64,000 nucleotides of DNA from Darksidea phi (lineage: Eukaryota > Ascomycota > Dothideomycetes > Pleosporales > Lentitheciaceae): contig JASJFT010000002.1 of NCBI GenBank assembly GCA_030770425.1, positions 593,994 to 657,993 on the forward strand, given 5' to 3'. Numbering within the stretch: the stretch's first letter is position 1; each line of letters opens with the position of its first letter. The position numbers were made by a program, and so were the translations under genes. Positions 44,521-55,839 of the stretch are shown in pieces. The notes beneath the pieces are model-generated. The model ran no database searches, was not told the DNA's origin, and saw only the letters and a program-made list of their open reading frames with translations.

Positions 44521-45327
44521 TCACTTCTGGCCCCACCAGGCCTCGCTTTCCTCATCCTTCCAGTCGTCGAAAACGCCCGCGGCGCGCTGGATCACCGCCT
44601 GCTCAGCTTCGGACTGCCACTTCTTGCTCAGATGCCCATCCCTCAGCTCCTCCAAGAACTTGGCGACATCCGTGCGGAACTCGTTGGAGTTGATACAGAA
44701 CTCCAAGGGTCGAGCAGTCTTCGAAGCCTTGCCGGACTCAATCTCGCCTAGGAGACGCTTGTTGGTGGCCGTCTTGGGCAGCAGGGAGAAGAGCTCCTGC
44801 TTCTGCTCCAGCGTGAGACAGGTCCACGGGTCGTCTCCGAGCAGCATGTGGTAGACGTCAACCTTGCAGAGGCGGCTCCGGTAGCTCTCGGTGACATGCT
44901 TTGGCTGCCAGGTCTTGGAGTTAGTAGGTGCCTTGCGAGGCGCAGCGGGCTTCTTCGGAGGCTCATCGATATCGACGTAGCGCTCAGGTGCCTTGCGAGC
45001 ACGAGCAGGACGGGTACTGGTGGGTTGGGACGCCTCCACTGGTTTTTTCGGCGTCTGAGCCGGCTTGCGTTTCTTTGATCCTTTCTCCGGGTCCGGGGCA
45101 GAATCTGGGTCGAAGTCTGCACGCGAGCGCTTCTTACTGACGTCCGAGGCGGTGCTCTTGGTTGAGCTGGGAGAGAGCGGAACGGCGGATGCGGCCGAGG
45201 TGTCGGTGGTGAGAAGCGAGCCCGGCTTCTTGATGGGAGCTGTCTTGGAGAACCAAGCGCCCGGTGGAGTAGGGATCGGAGATGTCGGCGAAGACAGAGG
45301 CGAAGAGTCGATGAGCGGAGCACACAT
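44521..45327 (-). CDS. ASXH/DEUBAD-domain chromatin protein
   Basis: Single exon, 268 aa. The N-terminal half is Ser/Pro/Lys-rich with several basic clusters (KKRSRAD, KKRKPAQTPKK), likely nuclear signals. The C-terminal half, from about residue 140, carries the Asx homology pattern: WQPKHVTESYRSRLCKVDVY, then DPWTCLTLEQKQELFSLLP, and later LEFCINSNEFRTDVAKFLEEL. In animals this DEUBAD module binds and activates BAP1/Calypso-type deubiquitinases acting on H2A. In fungi the domain is widespread but the partner is not established. Similarity is by motif only. Confidence 0.8.
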   Translation of the reverse strand: MCAPLIDSSPLSSPTSPIPTPPGAWFSKTAPIKKPGSLLTTDTSAASAVPLSPSSTKSTASDVSKKRSRADFDPDSAPDPEKGSKKRKPAQTPKKPVEASQPTSTRPARARKAPERYVDIDEPPKKPAAPRKAPTNSKTWQPKHVTESYRSRLCKVDVYHMLLGDDPWTCLTLEQKQELFSLLPKTATNKRLLGEIESGKASKTARPLEFCINSNEFRTDVAKFLEELRDGHLSKKWQSEAEQAVIQRAAGVFDDWKDEESEAWWGQK

Positions 45328-46334
45328 GGCGGACTTGCTGTTTGGTGTTGTGGGTAGTAACTGGTCGTTGGACTGGGTTGAAGTAGCTTGAGCGGTGCTT
45401 GCTGTTGAAGTGTCTAGAGTTGAAGTGGTGTTGGGAATGTCGAGAGAACAGACCTGAGAGGTGGCAGAGGGCCTGGTTTTGTGTCAGGGCAGACTCGCTT
45501 GAGCGGGTGCTTATTGTGATTGTCGAGATATCGTATTGTCTCAATCGTGAGATGGTTGTGGACTGAGAACAATAGGAATGAATAAGGACAATTAAGCGTG
45601 CAAGACTATACAATAGATTTGTGGGGTGAAGTGAAAGTGGTGAGAGGTGACAATCGAGCGGTGGTTGGTCGTATGGAGGCGCACAATGGTAGTCGGGCGG
45701 AGTGAAGGGTCGACTGGTGAATTCCGCGACTATAACGAACAATAGGGAAGATGGCTAAAAGGTTTATGCATGCAATAACGTGGGGGACTGGAAGGTGCTT
45801 TAGGGTCGAACGTACCGTACTGGAAGAGCCATGATGGAGGCGTGCGGTGCAAAGCTGAGTGAATTTTATCGCAATGCAAAGGTGTGCAATCCTTGGAGAC
45901 AAGCACCGACCCTTCGCTTCTTGCTGGCGTTTATGAGTATGACTTTCAGCGTAGAGAAAATTCTTGAACTGTGATTCCGCTCAAGGCAGTAAGTGAGGGG
46001 GGCGGAGGGACTGAAGGACGGGAAACGGGCGCAGCATGTTGTCCACAGCTTAATCGCACCAGGTGTTGTTTTTATGCACTCTTGACGAATCCACACAATG
46101 CAGCGAAATGCGAGAGAATCCCTCGAGCTCAGCTAGAAGCATGACGAATGTGGGCCATGTTCACGATGATGTTTGCGGCGTCGAGCGGGTTGGCCCGAGC
46201 TCCCAACTTCATGACATTTGCATGGCCGACAGCTTCGACGGACAGACACGTAGCCTGAAGTCGCGCCACGACTGCCGGAAAGCCGCCTTTTGCGAACTCT
46301 CTATCCGCAAATTCAGCTGTTGGGCGCAAACACG
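45328..46334. other. divergent intergenic, no gene seen
   Basis: About 1 kb between the ASXH gene (-) and SEC22 (+), expected to hold both promoters. Minus-strand frames (45134-45742, 45606-45902) are Ser/His-rich and lie in the probable ASXH leader. No domain is visible. Confidence 0.5.
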
Positions 46335-47133
46335 ATGATTCGGCATACGGTGATCCAACGGCTTGACGGTCCGTCATTGACAAGTCTCACTGAAGGCAGG
46401 GCTAACTGCGCGCAGGCCTCCTCTTGGTGGCTTCAGTCGACTCAGGAGAGGTGGACCCGGAGTTGAACGAGGTCAAGAACAAGGTCAAGCTCGTCCAGCG
46501 CCGCCTGGACCGCAACTCGGAGCCCCAAGCCAGCATCGAGAGCGGCTCCTTCACCTACCAGTGCGCCGTGCCGTCTGCCTTTGGCCTCCTCTACTAATGC
46601 AAACCATCTAGCTACCTCATCACCGGCGAGCTCTGCTTCCTCTGCATTTGCGACCGCTCCTACCCGCGCAAGCTCGCTTTTACCTACCTCTCCGACCTCT
46701 CCGCCGAATTCAACCAGAACTACCCACCCGAGAAGTACTGCGCGCCCTCGCTGCGGCCCTATGCCTTCTCCGAATTCGATGGCTTCATCCAAAAGACAAA
46801 GGCAACATATCAGGATTCGCGCGCGACACAGAATCTGGACAAGCTCAACGATGAGCTGAAGGACGTGACCAAGGTCATGACCAAGAACATTGAAGACTTG
46901 CTATACCGCGGAGATAGTCTAGAGCGGATGGGCGATATCTCGTCAAGGTTGAGGGAGGATAGTCGCAAGTACAAGAAGGCGGCGGTAAGGATTAATTGGG
47001 AGTTGCTGTTGAAGCAGGTGAGAGCTCTGTCCGGTCCGTCTACATGCAACCAATGGCTGACCATACATAGTACGGGCCCATTGGCGGTTTGGTCTTCTTC
47101 ATAATCGTCTTCATCTGGTGGCGCTTTTTCTAG
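46335..47133 (+). CDS. SEC22: R-SNARE Sec22
   Basis: Four exons, 46335-46368, 46416-46560, 46612-47017 and 47071-47133; 215 aa, as in other Sec22 proteins. The N-terminal longin domain includes SIESGSFTYHYLITGELCFL, completed by splicing of a His codon. The SNARE motif spans about 130-190, with the zero-layer Arg in LLYRGDSLERMGD. A single C-terminal membrane anchor is encoded by the last exon (GGLVFFIIVFIWW). Sec22 acts in ER-Golgi fusion in both directions. The first exon is 34 bases with donor GTCCGT, chosen because it gives RLDGLLLVASVD, the conserved Sec22 start. Confidence 0.9.
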
Positions 47134-47715
47134 GCCGGTTCGACTTGGCGACAAGGTTGCATATAGGATACACATTCCATGGGATAAGGCCAAAGAGCCG
47201 GCGTTCAAAGGAGTTACTGCCGCATAAGAGATGGGTAGAGCCTGTAATAATACGCTTTTTGAGCAAAGCCAGTGGTAACTTCGTCCATCCGGTCACGACG
47301 AAGACACCGAAAGGCCGCCTTTCGACCGCTTTGCAAGGACCGGTGTCTCGGACCGTCATCTAACTGTGTCCTTGCGTATGATGCTGACCGTATTGTTGCC
47401 AGCCTACTTCTCGCCCGACAACCACAACCGTCTATATCCGAAGCTTTGGCGAGCAGAGTTTATATAACTCGGTTTTTGATTGGCTTGAACATTAGATCAA
47501 TTAAACCTGAATCAAACTAGCAGCTGTACCCTAATGTTTGTTCGGTGGCCTTATGCTGTGGGGTACACTACAAATTCTCCCTCCGATCTACTCATTCTAC
47601 TAAAAAATTCTATAGAGCTCATACTACATCCGAATCCGTTTACTCTTCCAATTACCTTGCCCTCACACACATCCCTTACCGCTGTCTAGCTTCCTCGTTC
47701 ACTGTGCCACCCACA
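47134..47715. other. intergenic, no gene seen
   Basis: About 580 bp between SEC22 and the hydrolase pseudogene, both on plus. The stretch 47455-47640 is AT-rich. No ORF is supported. Confidence 0.5.
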
Positions 47716-48536
47716 ATGTCTAAACCCCAACTTGTCCTTTTTCCTGGCGCCGGGCATACCCCAGAAGCCTTTTCCATCACAATCCCGAAGCTCGAATCGC
47801 ACGGTTACACAATCCACACTCGTCAACTTCCGGCCGTCAACCCCTCTCCCACCGATCCACCAATAGACCTGACCAGGGACGAGGCGAACTCGTGATCAAA
47901 GCAATTGGCGAACCGTAATGATGTCATTATCGCGCCGCACAGCTGGTCCGGCATCATGGCTGGAAGCGCATTGAGCAATATGGGCAAGAAAGAGAGGGAA
48001 GCGAAGGGCGAAAAGGGCGGCGTGGTCCGCACGGCGTACATGTGTAGTTTTATGGCGCCCAAGGGCGTTAGCCTGATGGATTCGCTATAGGGCTAGATTC
48101 TAGAGTGGTGGTATCCCGATGTACGTATTCCACCTTTTTCAAAGGATGCCTACATAGCTTTCGGTCAAGACACTCATACTGACATTACTCGCAGAGCATT
48201 TACTGCCGCACCAAACCCATGGCAGCCAACGTCCTCTACAATGATCTACCCAAAGACCGGTAGCAGTACTGGTTCCCGAAGACTAAGACGCATACTTTTG
48301 CGACTAAGCAGGCCAAAGCGACGGCCGAGTCGTGGAAGGAGATTCCGACCAGCTATCTACTTTGTGAGGACGATCTGGCCATCCCGGCATTTGCACAGGA
48401 GGCTATGACGGGGATGGTCAAGGAGATGGGCGGTGAGATTGAGGTTGAGAGGATCAAGAGTAGTCATAGTCCTTTCTTGAGCCAGCCAGATGCTGTGGTG
48501 CACTGGCTCAAGAGGGTGGCTGGGGAGAAGACTTGA
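47716..48536 (+). pseudogene. alpha/beta-hydrolase fold protein, with internal stop codons
   Basis: The product starts as a fungal AB-hydrolase: MSKPQLVLFPGAGHTPEAFS, later NDVIIAPHSWSGIMAG with the nucleophile Ser in HSWSG. A C-terminal part (SYLLCEDDLAIP, then SSHSPFLSQPDAVVHWL) carries the late Asp and His regions. One frame runs through all segments, with a 74 bp intron at 48121-48194 (donor GTACGT, acceptor CGCAG). It is interrupted by TGA at 47893-47895 and TAG at 48088-48090, 48094-48096 and 48261-48263. At least two of the TAG codons are explained by CAG to TAG, a C-to-T change in CpA context. Small indels near 47890-47915 may also have occurred. Sequencing error could explain one stop but hardly four. 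Confidence 0.8.
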
Positions 48537-48938
48537 AGGTAGATGGAGTGTGGAGGATTGCGTGGGCGAAGGGTAGGTTGCTAGCGTACAAAAGACACAA
48601 AGCATGTTAGGGCAACGTTTCTTCGTCAGCTGAGCCTAAGTTCGACCTCTCGACTGCCCTTTCAATGTCAATGTCAACACTCTACTCAACACGCCGGAGC
48701 AACTGGAGAAGATCATTCAGAACCAAGGAGTCAACTGGTTGTGTGAACTGGCCTGTGTTATGGGATCTGGACTGGATGACCTAGGATGGAATGAGAATCA
48801 AAAGCAAAGGAGGTTGTATTGTGAGAGTCACGATAGAATAAAGCACCGGCTTTTCCTAACGGTCAACCTCACCTCCATGATCAACAAACGTCGCAGGTAG
48901 GTCCAACAACCGATCCGATTCTAAAACATTTATCGTCG
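48537..48938. other. intergenic, no gene seen
   Basis: About 400 bp after the hydrolase pseudogene. It has a short tandem tcaatgtcaatgtcaa near 48660. Nothing else is recognisable. Confidence 0.45.
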
Positions 48939-49391
48939 ATGTTTGAAGCCCGAACACAATGCGCGAGACTACACCAGAGAAGTCGTCTATTTCACTCGTG
49001 GCAAACATGGCGGCAAGTCTGTCCTCTGCCGACGAGAAAGTCCAACGCCGCCGACTTAGCCCAGCGATTGCCTAAGCAAAAGCGCCCTAGCGTTATGGAG
49101 GGTGTCGAGACGCAAGGGAGGTCAGCCGAGCTCGAGCAGGTCGAGAGGCTCATTGGGGAGAATGTGTGCCTCAAGCAGTCCCAGGCCGAAAACAAGGTTG
49201 AGATTAATAGGCTCAAGGCTCATCTGAAGCGCCTCGCAGATGTATTCCAGAAGGTTATCAACCCCTCTGTTGCACTAAGGCTGCCGGAGACTGTCATGGA
49301 GGGGGAGACGATGGAAGTGAATAAGCCGATCGTAGAGCAGCATCGCATGGGTCTTAACAACATGAAAAGTGTGGAATTTGGTCAGTTCTAG
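48939..49391 (+). CDS. hypothetical coiled-coil protein, 150 aa
   Basis: Single ORF. The N-terminal 50 residues are Arg/Gln-rich. Residues about 60-105 form a plausible heptad coiled coil (LEQVERLIGENVCLKQSQAE then NKVEINRLKAHLKRLADVF), with a short acidic C-terminal part. I do not recognise a family. It sits tail-to-tail with the CorA-like gene (88 bp between stops). It could be a remnant of a larger gene, because it begins without a clear domain; confidence is low. Confidence 0.35.
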   Translation: MFEARTQCARLHQRSRLFHSWQTWRQVCPLPTRKSNAADLAQRLPKQKRPSVMEGVETQGRSAELEQVERLIGENVCLKQSQAENKVEINRLKAHLKRLADVFQKVINPSVALRLPETVMEGETMEVNKPIVEQHRMGLNNMKSVEFGQF

Positions 49392-49479
49392 CTGGTAATT
49401 GGGACAGCGGGGGTCGTAACTTCTTACACGATATGGCCGACCGTAGCTTGCATGTACAAATTAATTCAAGTTTTAGTTT

Positions 49480-52357
49480 TTACGCTAGTGAGTCGTCTCG
49501 ACTTCTTCTTGGAATGGCAGCCTTCACCCTCCTCGCGATACAAACAAGTAGGAAGTATGCAATGTACCATTCCGAAATCGGGCTACCTTCGCGTTCTGGC
49601 TGAAAGCTGCTGAATTGGTGGCCTCTCTTCACCCATTCATCTGTCGGGTCACCTTTCTTCATCAGACTCACGGTCCATTTTCTAACCAAGCCATATGGAC
49701 GAGCCAAAATGTTGGAAATGCCACCCAAGTTGGCGACAGTTAGGTATGTTGCTACTCCCACGGTGACACAGGTAATCACCAAGGGTGTCTGTGGGTAGGT
49801 CTCATTGATGCTCCAGAGAGCAACGCAGAAGGCGAGCGGGAGGAAGAAGATGCTCACATAAGTGAGCAGCTTCACGTTTTCGCCGAGGCGGGTTGAAGCG
49901 CGACTTTCGATGACGCCACTCGCGTTGAATAGCTATGTCCCAATGGTTTAGTAACCAATGCAATACACAGCCACCAAACAGTCAGAGGAAACAACAAGAT
50001 ATGAACTCACCCCTTCTCTCAGTGTCACTGCGCTATTGTGTAGCGCTGCGAATTGAGCTTTGTGGTCCTTGAGCCTTCTAACTTGTACCTCCACCTTTTT
50101 GAACACTTCTTCAATGAATTTGTCGGGTTCTTTGAGTGCCCGAGGCATGTTATAGTCAAGGCCGTCAGGGTCGTAAGGGTTGTAAGGGTCGTCCCTATGC
50201 CCACTTCTTTTCAATATCTCCCTCTGGCGTTCCTTGGAAACCTTCCCAAATTCTTCGATCATGGGCCGCCGAGCTTCCCAGAAGTTATCCCATTCTTCTA
50301 ATGTCTCCTCCATTTGGGACTTGAAAACTTCCAAGCTATTAACAGCCCAAAAATACTTGCGCGATCGTGTAAAGGCGTCGTCGTCATAGAGGAGCTTGTC
50401 GTGGCAATCTGGCTCCAGAATTGGGCATTCTAGCAGGGCACGGAAATGATCTGCAATCTCCTTCCAAGCATCGGCTGCGTTCTCGAGACCCCAGGCGATT
50501 AGGTCCAAAACGAATGTGAATGAGCTTGAAGGTTGCAACTCTTCTAGAGGGCGTAGGTTGGATGGTGGCGCCAGAAGAAGAATAGTCCAAAAGTCAAGTG
50601 TGGAGCCAGGGTAAACAGCGAATTCTCCGGGAACGGTCCAATCGCTGCAGCTTCCGATAGGAAGGAAGAGCAGGGTAAAGGCACGCTCCTGTATAAAATC
50701 GTTCGTACTTCCGTAGAGCTTACCCCATTTCCACGAAGATGTCTCGAGTTGTTGTTTGTTGTCTCCGATGATCTGGTACCAAGTAATATGAAAGGGCCTC
50801 CATTCTACCTCAAACGGGTTCCCAACGGTCCTAAAGCGACGACAAAAAAGATGCATTTCCAACATTTCCGGAATGGCACGTTCAAGGTGTTTGGGTACAC
50901 GCGCGGTTTTCTCATTGTCGTAAAAGAGATTGCTCCACTGCTTCAGCCTTTCTTCGTTGGACATTGGATGATCCACAACAAATGCAAGGCCTATACCACA
51001 AACTAGTCGGTACCACTGCCTCTCGTCCCCCTCGAAGCGTGTATGAGTCCATCGACGTACCGTGTCTCCGGTTGCAAGGGCGGCCTCCGGCAGTGGGGCC
51101 CTATCGGCTAGAGATGATTCGCTTGGCGCTCGTTTCTTAAGGTACGCCCAATCGCAATGTGTAGGTGGGACACTGAAGCCTCGTTGCTCGGCGAGAAGGG
51201 AAGGCAACACTGCTCTCCAAAAGATGGGCTCTGTGTGCCAATCTTTCGCCAACTTATTCTCCGCCCTGTAGGTGACGGAGGCTAAATTGTGATCGAAATC
51301 TTTGACCATAAAGAGACCTTTCTCCCCGAGACTTCTCAGCAGTCGCCCCGCTGTCTCGAGATAGATCTTTATGCTTTGCTCGACACATCGTAGACGCAGC
51401 TCGTTTCTTTCAAAAGCGAGAGGAATTCTCCCGTCTGGAGGCACGGAGAAGAGGTCTCCAAGATGCCGCGTTAGATCGTCCCACTCTCCCGTAAGTCCGG
51501 TCAGAGATATCAAGGCTCCCTCGCGGCTGGGTTGAGAATATAAGGGAGGCATGAAGGAGTACGGGACCATGATGGCAATAGCACGGCCACCGTGTTGAAC
51601 CTTTCCCGCAATTTGCTTTCGCTCTTTGTCGTCGATGTGGTAAAATTTGCCATCTTGTCCGCGCACAAGCTCCCAGGGTGGAATGTAGTCGGGACGGCCG
51701 CCACTCACTGGCATCAATATACTCGCTGTATCGTTCTTTTTGTAAGTGTAGAGGGGAACCCCTGGGAAATGCTTTCGTTAGCGGCATGTCCAGTTTTCAT
51801 ATATGGTTTGACGGAGCAGACATACAGTACCTAAAATGGTCATTGGAGATTACCCCCTCCCGGGGAGGCCCCTTATGGATTGCTGCTAGGTCGATCTGCC
51901 CAGTCCAAGGTTGGCATGTAACTCCCTCTGTGCCAAGGGATATAGGTGCCCGCGACTCCAAATCACCCGCATGGAAGTATGGTACATCTCTGTAATTATA
52001 AATTACTCGTTGCTCTGGCTTGCGCTGCGGGGTTGGTGATCTCATAACTGGGATGAACATTTCTTCCCTGCTGCTGGAAGAGCAAGAGCCGTCACCACCT
52101 TCAATATCAGCGCCATCGCCCACGTTGCTTTCAAAGTCGCCGTCTCCAGTATCAGCGCCATCGCCTATGACGCTTCCGGAATCACCGCCTTCAATATCAG
52201 CGCCATCGCCCACGTTGTTTTCCCAATCACCCTCTTGCTCGACTATTTTAGCCTCTACAAGCCTCGAGAGGAGCCGATTCTGTTCTATCAACAATTGTCT
52301 TAGCTCGCTGAAGATCTGCGCTGTGTCGGGAGCGGTTGCGTCTTCGGTACGGCTCAT
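49480..52357 (-). CDS. large protein with C-terminal CorA-like membrane region
   Basis: Three exons on the minus strand, 52357-51826, 51761-50011 and 49932-49480; 911 aa. After exon 1 the sequence reads FRYWVPLYTYKKNDTASILM then PVSGGRPDYIPPWELV, which joins cleanly in phase. Residues about 160-740 show no known domain. The C-terminal part resembles the CorA/Mg2+-transporter membrane region of many fungal proteins: ENVKLLTYVSIFFLPLAFCV then ALWSINETYPQTPL, followed by a second hydrophobic segment (PLVITCVTVGVATYLTV). The GMN signature expected after the first helix reads WSIN, so ion transport is doubtful. An N-terminal acidic repeat is described separately. Function unknown. Confidence 0.78.
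52090..52232 (-). repeat. in-frame acidic minisatellite in the CorA-like gene
   Basis: Three imperfect copies of a unit of about 45 bp encode VGDGADIEGGD / IGDGADTGDGD / VGDGADIEGGD. The outer copies are near-identical at the DNA level (tcagcgccatcgcccacgtt). The repeat lies in the N-terminal exon and keeps the frame. Confidence 0.8.
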
Positions 52358-53496
52358 GTTGTGCGGCGCAACGGCTCGGCAGAACGGAATGGAGGGTCAG
52401 ATTATCTGGGGTTTCCCCTCATTTTATATCCGTCGTATGCGCTCAGCTGCAGTAGTAGACCCACCAATTAAATCCAGACCATACTTGTGCAACCAGCCTG
52501 ACGGACCACGGCGCAGGCGCTTACCGACAACGCCTCTTGACACAGAAGGCCTTCTGTCTTTGCTCCTACTGGATCTATTGGTGCTTGGTGCTATCAGCCT
52601 GCATGCAGCATTAGGCCTCTAAGCTATCTGTAGCGAATAGGCAGCGTCGGCCAGGGCTTCCTCCTTCGTGGTATCTATTGCTAATATTACGCTGATTGGC
52701 TGCACGGTCAACGTTGACTACGAACAGAATACGATCCGGACATTTCTAGCGGTAGTACCAACCCGCCCAAAAGGTGATACAAAAGGCATTCCGTTCCGCA
52801 TACCTTGAAACGCAAGAAAGTTGTTGGTTGTGGTCTTCTTTTGTTACGATCATACCATGATGGTGACATGGTCTGTAACGGAAGATAGGCAAAACAATGT
52901 ATTGGGGATATGAGGTACCGGATTATGCAGAATGGATAGCTGTCGCAGCACATAAGGGCAAGGCATACGTATGTTTAGTACGATAAGGATGCGAGACACA
53001 AGGGTGCATGTGGAGTGATGATTTGCGCAAGACGAAGTGGGAACGAGGAAGTAAAAGGTGGGTAGGCTGGAGAGGAAGCGGTGGGGAGAGGGGTAGTTTT
53101 GGTGTTGATGGCGTATAACGAAGAGTGTTCGGTGGTTCTTTGGTAGTCTGAGCGGCGACTAGAGTGGTGGGCGATAAGCTTGCCTGTAGTCATACAGCGT
53201 CTTGTAATAGGTATGCTGCGATAAGCACCGCCTCTTTGGATTGTAGGTGACAGTCACGGCAGGATCAAAATCGGATCACAAGCAGTGACTTGCCCAAAAA
53301 ATCCGTTTCTTTCATTACTTCGTAAGGGGGTGGGCAAGAGCATTCTCGCAGCATGCAAAGACAGTCTAAACTTGGACGAGAGTGTGCATAGTGGTTGGCG
53401 TTACATGACGGACAGAAGAGGCCTTGACAACGTAAGGCTAGGGTAGTCAAACGCACTAAATCGACCAACAAAGCGATTTGAAGCCTCCCAGGCTCC
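52358..53496. other. intergenic, no gene seen
   Basis: About 1.1 kb between the CorA-like gene start and the stop of the zinc-finger gene, both minus strand. It should hold the CorA-like promoter. Short ORFs lack support. Confidence 0.45.
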
Positions 53497-55839
53497 CTAA
53501 TTCTGCCCAGAATCATTCGTAAAGAAAGCGAGACTGGCCAAGAATTCAGCATCTGACAAACCCGTGTCCTGGTATCCGGCAGCCTGTGACCCACTACCAA
53601 TAAACGTATGCGCTTGGTCGTACCCGAGAGGTTGCAGTGAGTCGTTTGTCTCAGTGTATGTCTGAGATCGATCCAGAGTGACACGACGTTGGTTGGCCGC
53701 ATGTGCGCGCCGTTGTTCATCATCTCTAGACGTTCTGCGTCGTTTGTGGGGTGAGTTGTCTTCAACTGGGTTACTTTCCGAAAAGCCAGTGTTGTGCGTC
53801 AATGCAGATGGGGATGGCGCGAGTTGCGGGTGCGGTGCTTGAAAAAGGTAACCTGAAGCTGGCATGCCGTACCTCGATGGCATCAAGGATAGGCCGGCGT
53901 CAAAGCTCGTACCAATACCATGCCTGAAAAGAGTGCAATACAAAGTTAGCAAAGCCGTCCAAGGGGGTGACAGTACCTGCTGTCTCAGACTGAGGCCACG
54001 CTGGTCTTCAAAATGCGAGGCGAAGGTGGGCACAGTTTGTAGCATGGAGTTACTTACATGGTAGGGGGTTGCGGCAACATGTTTGAAGAACCGTCGAAGG
54101 GCGCATTGCCATATTGATGTAATGCATTATTGATGTTCTGCTCCTCGCTCGCGAATGAGTCATCCGTGTCCGCAATCAGAAGCGTAAGATCCGCCACAGA
54201 CTCAATGTGCTGTAGTGGATCCTCTGAGGCAGTAACTCGTTCATCGTTGAGCTCCGCGGGGGGTAGTCCGACTGGTTGGGTGCTCGATTCTCCAAATTGC
54301 ATGCCACTTTCCTCCGGGGAAGGGTTATCGGTCCTAGGCTTTTGGGCGGGTACACTTGTGCGTCGGGGGTTCGCAACATGGATAGATGAGAGCACCTGAT
54401 GTGCTAAAGAATAATCTTCCTTATCCCCGAGCTTGCGCTTGAGGTGTTGCGTCTTCGTTTCGATGACACTCAAAAAGTGGAAACGTACTGCCCTGGCTAG
54501 GAGTCCTTCCGGAAGTGGGCGTTGCAAAGTTTGAGTGAGCAGATCTTCGTACTCGTCCTGTAACTCCGGGTCATTGCTGCGATGGGTGATTTCATCTGCG
54601 TTGTAGACTCGGGTATGTTAGCAGGATCCAACTTCACAGGTACACAAAACCCACTCCATGAGGGAACGGCAACATCCTCGCCGAACAGCAAACGGTATAC
54701 GGTATTCCACCAATCTATCTCCTCTTGTTGAGAATTCTCGTTCTTGGGGCCTCCTCTGAGTTTCGGGATCCCATCATCAGCCCGTAGTCTCTGCCCAATC
54801 CCTTCGACTGGATAGTACTGTTCCTGAGGTTGGCAGGTCGCTAGTTTTTTATGACGGTCATAGTCTTTCTCTTCCGTAAATATCTGGAGACAAGTGGCGC
54901 AATCGCGAAGCTCATGCGAGCCTCCGCTCCTGATCAGATGCTCTCTGTGTTGGTGAGCTCAAGTCCGACCGACAACATGAGTAGACACTCACTTCAGGTC
55001 GGAGGCAGTGTCATAACCTCTACTACAAGCCTTGTAGTTACGATATCTGTGAGGATTAAATTTGCAGAAGGGGCAAGCGAAGAGAGCAAAAGAACCATCT
55101 GGATTTCGAGGCCTCTTCGCTTGTTGCAGCTTCCCGGATGGGTCATCGCCCGACTCTTGCTCCTCGGGTCCGTCCCTGGATCCTTTCCTTCTATTCCCAT
55201 GGCGTTGCTTCCTGTTTGAGTTATTTTTTGACGGACGTTGATTCGGGTCGTTCTGCACACGACGCACGGACGGTCTTCTGGAGGGGTGGGACTTGATTCC
55301 AGCCGCGGAGACGAGATTCAGGCGCGGAAGTAAAGAGGACCGAAAGTCTACGATCGTTTTCGTATGCTGTTCGATGGCCTCGTGCAGAGACTCCCATTCT
55401 GTGACAGGGTGCGTGTCTATATGGGAGGGTAAAAGGTCAGTAAAGCTTATCGAAGGCGGGTGCTAACACTCATTGCCTTGGACGAGAGGCTGTGTTACTC
55501 CCGAATTATGACGTAGCTGTCCTTACCATGGATTGACACACCGCGCACGTGCTCATTAATGCAGGCGTCTGCCGTGCTGCGGGGGGGTTCGCGGTCGCCA
55601 TAGGCTCGATCTGGCCCAAGACTCGCTGGCGAAGCTTCGTCCGAAGAGGTTCTTTTGTTCGAGATAGTGTAGCCCGTATGAGGGGGCGTTTTCGGAGGAG
55701 TAACCGGGCAGGATCCGCATTGCGGATGATCGTTGCACCAGGGACAGGAAGGAGTCACGACGGGGTTTTGTGGGCCGTCGAGGCATTTACAGCAGTACCA
55801 AGGATAATTGGAGCCGTGGGGCATGACTTTGGAATACAT
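53497..55839 (-). CDS. fungal zinc-finger protein, C2H2-like, 666 aa
   Basis: Five exons on the minus strand, 55839-55527, 55416-54993, 54944-54646, 54595-54058 and 53923-53497. The N-terminus has a Cys cluster (WYCCKCLDGPQNP, CPWCNDHPQCGSC) found in many fungal proteins of unknown role. Residues about 215-275 have FACPFCKFNPHRYRNYKAC, then EHLIR and CATCLQIFTEEKDYDRH, the degenerate C2H2 pair of a large dothideomycete/sordariomycete family. This is followed by the conserved IDWWNTVYRLLFGEDVAVPS block. The C-terminal half is disordered with a basic patch (KRRRTSR). Junctions are in phase, but the 110 and 134 bp introns and the start are less certain; a GTG-led frame extends further upstream. 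Likely a nuclear regulator, inferred only. Confidence 0.72.
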
